A stretch of DNA of 5,224 nt. Origin: Caryophanales bacterium UBA1424. GTDB taxonomy: Bacteria; Bacillota_I; Bacilli_A; RFN20; CAG-826. This document shows positions 1 to 5,137 of this stretch, piece by piece; the stretch's first letter is position 1, and every line of letters begins with the position of its first letter. Under the pieces are notes generated by a model that saw only the letters and a program-made list of their open reading frames with translations, made no database searches and was not told the origin of the DNA. Made by a program: the position numbers and the translations under genes. The stretch spans positions 1 to 5,224 of the forward strand of contig DCUC01000076.1 of NCBI GenBank assembly GCA_002329705.1. The letters are read 5' to 3'.

Positions 1-1
1 C

Positions 2-232
2 TTCTTCATGGGTTTGATGATTTTCATCTTGACGCGCGGCAAGCGTAATCCCTTCCGCATCTATACTTTCTGGGAGACGCAGAAGATCGCCTACTGGGCC
101 TCCTTCACGCCTTCCTTGCTCGCCTTGATCTTCGGTTTTATCTTCACCGAATACGCGGTGATGATCTTCGTCATGCTAATCGGTGTCCGCATCATGTGGA
201 TGTCGATGAAATCGCTGAAGCCGGCGATGTAA
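2..232 (+). CDS. Partial small integral membrane protein (3' end only), function unknown
   Basis: The reading frame is open to the left edge, so the gene probably starts outside the window. The first ATG (position 8) has no visible ribosome binding site because only seven bases precede it. About 76 codons remain and end in TAA. Counting from that ATG, the visible protein starts with the end of a hydrophobic segment (residues 1-9), then a basic loop with R10, K12, R13 and R18, which by the positive-inside rule should be cytoplasmic, then two hydrophobic helices at about 28-47 and 49-66, ending in a short tail with K68 and K71. It should therefore sit in the cytoplasmic membrane with at least three spans. 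I see no catalytic motif and do not recognise the family. A strong terminator follows directly, so it is the last gene of its transcript. I am confident that it is coding and not confident about its role. Confidence 0.72.
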   Translation, partial: FFMGLMIFILTRGKRNPFRIYTFWETQKIAYWASFTPSLLALIFGFIFTEYAVMIFVMLIGVRIMWMSMKSLKPAM

Positions 233-255
233 ATTGCTGGGTAATGCAAAAAAAT

Positions 256-279
256 AAGGAGAGCTTGCTCTCCTTTTTT
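256..279 (+). terminator. Intrinsic terminator after the membrane protein gene
   Basis: A perfect 8-bp stem (AAGGAGAG at 256-263, CTCTCCTT at 268-275) with a CTTG loop is followed by a run of T to 279. It lies 23 bases after the stop codon. The A-rich stretch on the left (248-254) would act as a U-tract on the other strand, but no gene on that strand needs it. Confidence 0.88.
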
Positions 280-284
280 GGTGT

Positions 285-314
285 CTGAATATCTACTCAC
301 TAAAATGACATAAT
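285..314 (+). promoter_or_regulatory. Candidate extended -10 promoter of the first lipoprotein gene
   Basis: CATAAT at 309-314 is preceded directly by TGA (306-308), which makes an extended -10 (TGn) element. The -35 match is poor (CTGAAT at 285-290, spacing 18), which an extended -10 can compensate for. Transcription would start near 321 and give a leader of about 24 bases. The bases just after the -10, ATAATCGTT, closely match ATAATCATT at the same place upstream of the second lipoprotein gene, which supports a shared ancestral promoter. Confidence 0.45.
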
Positions 315-330
315 CGTTTGTTTATATTTT

Positions 331-336
331 AGGAGG
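331..336 (+). promoter_or_regulatory. Ribosome binding site of the first lipoprotein gene
   Basis: AGGAGG lies eight bases before the ATG at 345. This is an ideal Gram-positive Shine-Dalgarno sequence and fixes the start codon. Confidence 0.9.
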
Positions 337-344
337 TAGAGAAT

Positions 345-1436
345 ATGAAACTCGCCAAATTCGTGCTTTTAACAACATGCGCATTTGCGATAGCTGCTTG
401 TAATCCGAGCAACAATACTTCCAACATTGATCCCGAGGCCCTCGATTTGGCTGCAATCGATAATCAGTATGCTTTTGCTGCTTATACCGGGGCTCTCGCT
501 CTTCAGGAGGTTGAGGTTCCCATCGTTCAAGGAGCCGTAAGGGTTGCCGATGAAGAATCTGATCCCGATGAGGAGCTGGCGACCATCAACCGCTATTTAA
601 ATCTCTATAAACAACTGACTGATGTAGGGGCCCTAAGCGTTGTCAGCGAAACAACTAGCGATCGTCCTGACTATGTTTTCCAAGTCACGATCACGACCAC
701 CGACATCGATTTAGTGACCACGACATTAACTTTGTATTTCAATGAAGCGGTGATTGACGTCGGAGATGACATTGATGAAGACATCGATGATAGCGGCGAG
801 ACCGACTACGGAAGCGCGGATACCACTCCTGTTGAAGATGGTTATGTCTACCGCAATCGCAACGAAGAGCGCAGCATCGAAGATTCTACTCTGCTGATCG
901 GCTTACTGGTGACCGGTGAAGAAGAAATCGCGATCAACGGCTATCGCCTGGTTGAGGAAGATTCTGTCCGCCTCGGTTTCAGAGCCCGGCTCGATGACGG
1001 AAGAGTCGTCCGCATCTCGCATGTCAGCGACGCGACCGGCCAGCGCTTCAATTATTTTATCCGCACCGGACGCACGTTGCTCGTTCAGAAAAAGATGATC
1101 ATTAAAGTCGAAGACAACAAGTCGGTCTTGAAGCTTACCGATACGCGCGACGGCATTACCGAAAAGTATTCGTTCACCCGCGTCGAACTCGAAGATGGTC
1201 TCTATTATAAAATCCGCTTTGTGACACCGGAGCAAAGAGGCGTCATCCATATTTATGTCAGCGAAGATGACTTAGGTAATGAGGTGCTCGAATACTATTT
1301 CTCGAACGGCAAGATGTATTATCACGACGGAACAGGAAATCACGCCGGAGAAAAACAAGGTAGCGGCAACGGAAAGATGCCTGACGGCGGAGAAGATGCT
1401 GATTACGAAGAAGATTTTGAAGACTTAGATTTCTAG
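345..1436 (+). CDS. Lipoprotein of unknown family, paralogue 1, with conserved acidic/aromatic C-terminal tail
   Basis: A 363-residue secreted lipoprotein. The signal peptide has K2 and K5, a hydrophobic stretch 6-18 and the lipobox I16-A17-A18-C19, so C19 should be lipidated and the protein held on the outer face of the cytoplasmic membrane. After a short Asn/Ser linker comes an N-terminal domain (about 41-136, containing TITTTD and LYFNEA), then a very acidic linker (137-180), then a beta-rich domain (about 181-322) with the best-conserved block NGYRLVEED...GFRARLDDGR (198-220). A Gly/Lys-rich linker (about 329-350) leads to the tail DYEEDFEDLDF at the C terminus. Gene 2 downstream is a clear paralogue: by hand count about 60% of residues 183-322 are identical without gaps. 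I do not recognise the family, and no enzymatic motif is evident. A binding or structural role at the cell surface is inference only. The start is set by the strong ribosome binding site and the signal peptide. Confidence 0.93.
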   Translation: MKLAKFVLLTTCAFAIAACNPSNNTSNIDPEALDLAAIDNQYAFAAYTGALALQEVEVPIVQGAVRVADEESDPDEELATINRYLNLYKQLTDVGALSVVSETTSDRPDYVFQVTITTTDIDLVTTTLTLYFNEAVIDVGDDIDEDIDDSGETDYGSADTTPVEDGYVYRNRNEERSIEDSTLLIGLLVTGEEEIAINGYRLVEEDSVRLGFRARLDDGRVVRISHVSDATGQRFNYFIRTGRTLLVQKKMIIKVEDNKSVLKLTDTRDGITEKYSFTRVELEDGLYYKIRFVTPEQRGVIHIYVSEDDLGNEVLEYYFSNGKMYYHDGTGNHAGEKQGSGNGKMPDGGEDADYEEDFEDLDF

Positions 1437-1452
1437 TTAATCTTTGATTAAT

Positions 1453-1485
1453 AGAGAAGGGAGATCGGTTCTCCCTTTTCTTTTT
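1453..1485 (+). terminator. Intrinsic terminator between the two lipoprotein genes
   Basis: A 12-bp stem (1453-1464 with 1470-1481, including one G-T pair) closes over a TCGGT loop and continues into T to 1485. It starts 16 bases after the TAG stop. It implies that the first lipoprotein gene is mostly transcribed alone, with the second relying on its own promoter or on read-through. Confidence 0.87.
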
Positions 1486-1491
1486 AAAAAA

Positions 1492-1497
1492 TATAAT
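1492..1497 (+). promoter_or_regulatory. Candidate -10 element of the second lipoprotein gene
   Basis: A perfect TATAAT lies just after the upstream terminator, about 47 bases before the start codon. No good -35 sits at 16-18 bases: the place is occupied by the right arm of the terminator (TTCTCC at 1469-1474). The AT-rich surroundings weaken the call. The similarity of ATAATCATT to ATAATCGTT upstream of the paralogue supports it. TATCTT at 1511-1516 is a weaker alternative. Confidence 0.38.
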
Positions 1498-1530
1498 CAT
1501 TAAAAACTACTATCTTTTTATTTATATGGT

Positions 1531-1536
1531 AGAGGA
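1531..1536 (+). promoter_or_regulatory. Ribosome binding site that decides the start of the second lipoprotein gene
   Basis: AGAGGA lies seven bases before the ATG at 1544. It falls inside the coding part of a longer frame that starts at ATG 1526, so it argues for the downstream ATG. The surrounding GGTAGAG is also present before gene 1 (334-340), consistent with a duplicated translation signal. Confidence 0.6.
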
Positions 1537-1543
1537 CATATTT

Positions 1544-2668
1544 ATGAAAATATTCAAACCCTTGCTCGTTGCTTCCAGCCTTTTTGTGCTCGCCGCCTGT
1601 GGCGTCACACCACAAAACGCGGTTCCCGATAATGAACCGGTCATCGATTTAAGAAACACTGACACACAGTATGCCTTTGCCACCTACACCGGCGTTCGCA
1701 TGCTCGAAGAAGTAAGCTTGGCAAGCGCTCCTCAAGTTTTGGGAAGAGTGGATGAAGACATCACTCCCGACGAAGAGCTCGCCATCGTCAATAACTACCT
1801 CACGCTTTACAAGGAATTGACGGAGGAAGGCGTCTTAAATGTCGCGATGGCTGAAATAAGTGACCGCGAAGAATACGCTTTCCAATTGACGATTACGACG
1901 ACTGATATCAATAAGGTTCAGTCGACATTCACCCTTTATTTCAATGAAGTTGTCATCGAAGACGAAGATGATATCGGCGAAGGCATCGATGATACCGGCG
2001 AAGATGTCCTCGAAGATACTCCGGAAGGCGAACAAAACGGTGAGAATTACCGCCACCGCGAAGATCCCCGCAGCGATGATGAATCCACCCTTCTAGTAGG
2101 TTTAGCCGTTATCGGGGATGAAGAATTCGAAGTCAATGGTTACCGCCTGGTCGAAGAAGACGAAGTCCGTTTTGGTTTCCGGGCCCGCCTCGACGACGGC
2201 CGCGTGCTACGCATCTCCCACCACGCCGAGGAAGATGTGCAAAAATTCCAATATTTCTTAAGGAACGGACGCGATTTAATCGCTCGTAAAAAGGTGATGA
2301 TCAAAGTCGAAGACAATCAGACGATGCTCAAGCTCGAGGATGTCAAAGACAATGTCCGCTCCCGCTACTCCTTTAAACAAGAAGTTGGCGAAGACGGCAC
2401 CTACTACAAAATTCGTTTTGATACCCCAGAAGGTAAGGGTGTGATTCACATTTATGTGACACTTGATGGTGAAGGCCAAGAAATCCTTGAATATTACTTC
2501 TCGGGCGGCGGCACATACCATCACGACGGAAACGGAAACCATAATGGTGAACATTCCGGAAACGGAAACGGCCACGGCGATGATGATGACAAAGGTCATC
2601 ACGGCAATCCCGATCACGGCGAAGACGAAGATTACGAAGAAGAATTTGAAGACTTAGACGATTTCTAA
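1544..2668 (+). CDS. Lipoprotein of unknown family, paralogue 2, with His/Gly-rich linker and conserved acidic/aromatic tail
   Basis: A 374-residue lipoprotein paralogous to the one just upstream. An in-frame ATG at 1526 would add MVEDIF, but the ATG at 1544 is preferred: it has AGAGGA before it, gives a normal signal peptide (K2, K5, hydrophobic 7-18), and puts the lipobox L16-A17-A18-C19 at exactly the paralogue's position. The plan matches: N-terminal domain (about 42-137, TITTTD, LYFNEV), acidic linker (138-180), beta-rich domain (181-322) with NGYRLVEED and GFRARLDDGR, then the tail DYEEEFEDLDDF. The linker before the tail (325-360) differs: it holds eight histidines (326, 327, 333, 337, 344, 352, 353, 358) and DDDD at 346-349 among Gly and Asn, where paralogue 1 has only two histidines, with Lys at positions 337 and 344. 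This could bind divalent metal, which is inference. The family is not recognised. Confidence 0.92.
   Translation: MKIFKPLLVASSLFVLAACGVTPQNAVPDNEPVIDLRNTDTQYAFATYTGVRMLEEVSLASAPQVLGRVDEDITPDEELAIVNNYLTLYKELTEEGVLNVAMAEISDREEYAFQLTITTTDINKVQSTFTLYFNEVVIEDEDDIGEGIDDTGEDVLEDTPEGEQNGENYRHREDPRSDDESTLLVGLAVIGDEEFEVNGYRLVEEDEVRFGFRARLDDGRVLRISHHAEEDVQKFQYFLRNGRDLIARKKVMIKVEDNQTMLKLEDVKDNVRSRYSFKQEVGEDGTYYKIRFDTPEGKGVIHIYVTLDGEGQEILEYYFSGGGTYHHDGNGNHNGEHSGNGNGHGDDDDKGHHGNPDHGEDEDYEEEFEDLDDF
2528..2569 (+). repeat. 12-bp direct repeat in the lipoprotein linker
   Basis: GGAAACGGAAAC occurs at 2528-2539 and again at 2558-2569, exactly 30 bp apart and in the same reading frame, encoding Gly-Asn-Gly-Asn both times. 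It lies inside the low-complexity His/Gly linker and fits growth or shrinkage of that linker by slippage or unequal exchange. Confidence 0.75.
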
Positions 2669-2679
2669 AAAGAGCACCA

Positions 2680-2709
2680 AAAAACCGAGAAGTAAATTTC
2701 TCGGTTTTT
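2680..2709. terminator. Bidirectional terminator between convergent lipoprotein and dehydrogenase genes
   Basis: A 12-bp stem (2680-2691 with 2698-2709) closes over a GTAAAT loop. Its core is CCGAGAA/TTCTCGG and its base is five or more A-T pairs, so both strands carry a U-tract after the hairpin. It lies 11 bases after the TAA of the + strand lipoprotein gene and seven bases past the stop of the - strand dehydrogenase gene, so it can end both transcripts. Confidence 0.9.
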
Positions 2710-2716
2710 CTTATGT

Positions 2717-4018
2717 TTACTTTACCGTCTTGCGACCGATTGAATAATATGTCGTGCCGACCATATTAGCCGGTCGATATAAGTTGCGGCCATCAAAGAT
2801 GATGGGCTTTTTCATATTATCGATGAAGCAGCTCTTATCGAGTTCTTTGAGTTCCTTGGCGTCAGTTAGAATGACCACCGCATCCGCTTCCTTCAAAGTA
2901 TCGAGAATGCTAGTTGAATATTCGATGCGGGAGTGGCGCTGCATCTCTTTTTGAAAGTTTTCGATTGCCAAGGCATCATAGACTTTGACATAGGCATTTT
3001 TCTCAAGCAGGTACTTGACGACTGCCGTCGCCGGCGAATTGCGAATATCCTCGGTTCCGGCTTTGAAAGCGACACCTAAAACCGCGATGGTCAGATTCGA
3101 AAGGCTGCGGAAATGGGAATTGATTTTGTGCATCAATAGCGAGGGCTGCTCGTTATTAACCTTGATGGTCGCCTTGACGAGTTCAAGAGGAACTTCACGA
3201 TCGTTGGCAAACCAACTTAGGGCTTTAGTGTCTTTGGGAAAGCAGGAGCCGCCATAACCGATGCCGGCTTTTAAATAATTGCGGCCGATGCGCGGATCAA
3301 GACCGATACCGATGGCGACTTCTTCGATGTCAGCATCGACCATCTCGCATAAGCGAGCGATTTCGTTAATATAGCTAATCTTCATGGCTAAAAAGTTATT
3401 GGAGGCATATTTGATTAGCTCGGCGCTTTCGGGAGTCGTGATCAAAATCGGAATCTTGCGCTTTTGATAATTAGCATACATTTGGAGCATGAAATCTTCT
3501 CCCGCCTTGCTCGCCACGCCGATGACGACGCGCGAAGGATTAAGCATATCATCAATGGCGCTGCCCTGACTCAAAAATTCAGGGTTGGAGATAACTTCGA
3601 ATTTGTGCTCGCTATTTTCCTCGAGGTATTTTTTGACGCGGGCATTCGTGCCGACCGGAACCGTCGAGCGAATGACGACATAAGTGTCTTGAATGGCGTT
3701 TTTGGCGATATCGTCGAGACAGGCATTGAAATTGGTCATATCCGGTTTCCCGTCTTTGCCTTCCGGAGTATCGACGGCGATGTAGATGATTTTGTTGGGG
3801 CGAATCGCATCTTTGCCGTTCGTCGTAAAACGAAGGCGGTCTTTAGCGTCGCTCATCAGCGATTGTAAATTCGGTTCTTTGATGGTGGCGATGCCCTGCT
3901 TTAAAGTCGCGACTTTGTTCTTATCGCTGTCCAAGCCAATCACATTGTGAAAAAAAGAGGCGAGGATCACGCTATTGACAAGTCCAACATATCCTTGGCC
4001 GATGACTGTGATGTTCAT
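2717..4018 (-). CDS. ugd: Nucleotide-sugar dehydrogenase, probable UDP-glucose 6-dehydrogenase
   Basis: A cytoplasmic NAD-dependent enzyme that oxidises a sugar nucleotide at C6 in two steps; for UDP-glucose the product is UDP-glucuronate, a precursor of capsule, teichuronic-type or other acidic glycans. The 433 residues show the Rossmann motif G7-x-G9-x-x-G12, D30 at the end of strand 2 (favours NAD), STVPVGT (118-124), NPEFL with E147, SAELIKYASNN with K203 and N207, and the active-site GGSCFPKD with C259 as nucleophile. The C-terminal domain has GVAFKAGTEDIRNSPA (K319, D324, R326) and DGRN (409-412). Much of this, and the YYSIGR near the end, resembles Bacillus TuaD, though the protein is shorter than TuaD at its C terminus. 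IAVDTP at 80-85 has Asp where Gly or Pro is usual. UDP-glucose as substrate is inferred from resemblance; UDP-sugar or GDP-mannose relatives share these motifs. It is probably cotranscribed with the ATP-grasp gene just upstream. Confidence 0.95.
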   Translation of the reverse strand: MNITVIGQGYVGLVNSVILASFFHNVIGLDSDKNKVATLKQGIATIKEPNLQSLMSDAKDRLRFTTNGKDAIRPNKIIYIAVDTPEGKDGKPDMTNFNACLDDIAKNAIQDTYVVIRSTVPVGTNARVKKYLEENSEHKFEVISNPEFLSQGSAIDDMLNPSRVVIGVASKAGEDFMLQMYANYQKRKIPILITTPESAELIKYASNNFLAMKISYINEIARLCEMVDADIEEVAIGIGLDPRIGRNYLKAGIGYGGSCFPKDTKALSWFANDREVPLELVKATIKVNNEQPSLLMHKINSHFRSLSNLTIAVLGVAFKAGTEDIRNSPATAVVKYLLEKNAYVKVYDALAIENFQKEMQRHSRIEYSTSILDTLKEADAVVILTDAKELKELDKSCFIDNMKKPIIFDGRNLYRPANMVGTTYYSIGRKTVK

Positions 4019-4023
4019 AGAGG

Positions 4024-4031
4024 CCTCCTTT
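4024..4031 (-). promoter_or_regulatory. Strong ribosome binding site of the dehydrogenase gene
   Basis: On the - strand AAAGGAGG lies five bases before the ATG at 4018. It sits wholly within the 25-bp gap after the ligase gene, so the dehydrogenase can be translated independently at a high rate from a shared transcript. Confidence 0.88.
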
Positions 4032-4043
4032 CGAATTTATCAG

Positions 4044-4940
4044 TTAATACAAGTCTAATTTGCGGAGTTTATAGTGTTTTTTGATGTACCGGGCGATAAA
4101 AAGCGAGACGTAGACTTTGCTGGCTTCTTCGACGGCTATCGTGCGGGCATTCGAGTTGACTTCGATGACCAGCGGCTCGCCCGCGGCATTGACGAGGATG
4201 TCGACGCCGGCGAAGTCGGCGCCCACCGCTTTTGCGGCCTGCACCGCCAGCTTGAGCATGCGGCGGTCGGGATGAGGTACTGACGACATGATGCCCCCTT
4301 GATGGACGTTGCTGCGGAAATTGCCTTGATTGACGCGCATGACGATTGAGACAGCTTCCCGTCCGACGACATTGACGCGAAAGTCGCGACCGGAGCTCTC
4401 TTCGATGAATTCTTGAATTAAAAGTTCCTTATCGCCAATAGTCTGGAGCATCTTTTTAAACATTACTTCGCTGGTGATCAGGTAGACTTGTTCGCCAAAG
4501 GAGCCAAATCTCTGCTTCAAGACGAACGGATAGGCAAATCCTTTTTCGGCGATTAACGTCTTGATGCGATCATAAAACTTAATGACATTCTGCCCGAAGG
4601 TGAAGGGCAGCACCAGCGTTTTAGGAGTGGGCAAGCGATGGTTTTTCAACTTGATATAGGTCAGGGCTTTATCGTCGCAGACGCGAATTGCCGTGCTCGT
4701 ATTGAAGACTGGTACGCCGGTCGCTTCGAGCAGCTCGGCCAAGTACAAATCTTTATCCCAGTACAAGACAAAATTAATATAGCGCTTATAGCGTTTGATG
4801 TAGTCATAGGCATCGACGCTAGAGACCGGAAGGAGTTCGAAACCGCACTTTTTAAAAGCGACGACAAAGGCGTCGATTTGCTCGGCCCATTCGCGATTCG
4901 TCTCGTGGACGAGATTGTAGACGAGGACTGCTTGTCTCAT
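4044..4940 (-). CDS. RimK-type ATP-grasp ligase, substrate unknown
   Basis: A 298-residue cytoplasmic protein of the RimK/LysX-like ATP-grasp family, whose members activate a carboxylate with ATP through an acyl phosphate and join it to an amine or similar nucleophile. Visible landmarks: an N-terminal alpha/beta domain (1-about 85), CDDK (88-91) and LPTPKT (103-108) at the usual start of the ATP-grasp fold, K142 and the Gly-rich loop FGSFGE (145-150) for ATP, the hinge LIQEFIE (174-180), R185-D186-x-R188, NFRSNVHQGG (207-216), D247 in GVDIL, and E260-V-N262-S-N264 for magnesium. Length is typical of RimK proteins (about 300). The S6-modifying E. coli RimK ends its metal motif differently (EVNASPG), so glutamylation of ribosomal protein S6 should not be assumed. 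It is the first gene of a probable two-gene operon with the nucleotide-sugar dehydrogenase. The start is the only sensible ATG, with a weak AAGG eight bases before it. Confidence 0.9.
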   Translation of the reverse strand: MRQAVLVYNLVHETNREWAEQIDAFVVAFKKCGFELLPVSSVDAYDYIKRYKRYINFVLYWDKDLYLAELLEATGVPVFNTSTAIRVCDDKALTYIKLKNHRLPTPKTLVLPFTFGQNVIKFYDRIKTLIAEKGFAYPFVLKQRFGSFGEQVYLITSEVMFKKMLQTIGDKELLIQEFIEESSGRDFRVNVVGREAVSIVMRVNQGNFRSNVHQGGIMSSVPHPDRRMLKLAVQAAKAVGADFAGVDILVNAAGEPLVIEVNSNARTIAVEEASKVYVSLFIARYIKKHYKLRKLDLY

Positions 4941-4950
4941 GGTTATAACC
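4941..4950. repeat. Perfect 10-bp palindrome touching the ligase start codon
   Basis: GGTTATAACC reads the same on both strands and directly abuts the ATG of the ligase gene. It overlaps the only plausible Shine-Dalgarno bases (AAGG, 4949-4952). Short palindromes of AT-rich type occur by chance, so its role as an operator or translation-control element is only a possibility. Confidence 0.35.
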
Positions 4951-4959
4951 TTAGTGTAT

Positions 4960-4993
4960 ATTGTGCCTTATTTGTGTCACAATTGCAAATTGT
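4960..4993 (-). promoter_or_regulatory. Weak candidate promoter and operator for the ligase-dehydrogenase operon
   Basis: On the - strand TTGCAA (4988-4983) and CACAAT (4965-4960) are 17 bases apart and each match four of six consensus positions. TTGTGA-16-TATACA is an overlapping alternative. The -35 candidate lies inside an inverted repeat with 6-bp arms, ACAATT-GCA-AATTGT (4979-4993), a plausible repressor site. The predicted leader would be only about 12 bases. No single element is strong. Confidence 0.28.
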
Positions 4994-5020
4994 ATCGCTG
5001 CCTTATAAGAGGGGTTTAAG

Positions 5021-5072
5021 ACAAAAATATGCCGATGGGAACGAAATAAATAGCGCTTTACTTCCATCGGCA
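5021..5072 (-). terminator. Terminator-like hairpin upstream of the ligase gene
   Basis: TGCCGATGG (5030-5038) pairs perfectly with CCATCGGCA (5064-5072), extended by a G-T and an A-T pair to 11 bp, with a loop of about 21 bases. On the - strand it is followed by TATTTTTGT (5029-5021), so it resembles an intrinsic terminator or an attenuator facing the ligase. No convincing - strand gene ends before it inside the window. In the + direction it has no U-tract. It may end a transcript from beyond the right edge or act in a leader of the ligase operon. Confidence 0.45.
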
Positions 5073-5105
5073 AGTATCATAGGTATTGCCAGATGGTGAT
5101 TGATT

Positions 5106-5134
5106 TTGACTAATAGCCGTGTTTCTTTTATAAT
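5106..5134 (+). promoter_or_regulatory. Near-consensus sigma-A promoter pointing out of the window
   Basis: TTGACT (5106-5111) and a perfect TATAAT (5129-5134) are separated by exactly 17 bases, with a T-rich spacer end. Transcription should start near 5141 and run rightward past the window end. This is the best promoter in the window and must serve a gene or RNA outside it. Confidence 0.75.
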
Positions 5135-5137
5135 AAT

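Noticed and set aside
903..1250. 115-codon open frame on the - strand inside lipoprotein gene 1
   Set aside because: It is fully antisense to a gene with signal peptide, ribosome binding site and a paralogue. It has no ribosome binding site or recognisable domain and is a codon-bias shadow.
1526..1543. Upstream ATG start of lipoprotein 2 adding six residues (MVEDIF)
   Set aside because: It would place acidic residues before the signal peptide and put the likely ribosome binding site inside the gene. The ATG at 1544 aligns exactly with the paralogue.
2276..2617. 113-codon open frame on the - strand inside lipoprotein gene 2
   Set aside because: Its hydrophobic Val/Ile/Met-rich look comes from reading the complement of Asp/Asn/His codons in the linker. 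It has no independent signals.
3464..3868. 134-codon open frame on the + strand inside the dehydrogenase gene
   Set aside because: It is antisense to the region coding NPEFL and neighbouring conserved motifs. It has no ribosome binding site and no recognisable protein features.
4638..5099. 153-codon open frame on the + strand over the ligase 5' half and upstream region
   Set aside because: Most of it is antisense to the ligase, its last part crosses the hairpin and inverted repeats, and it has no ribosome binding site or domain.
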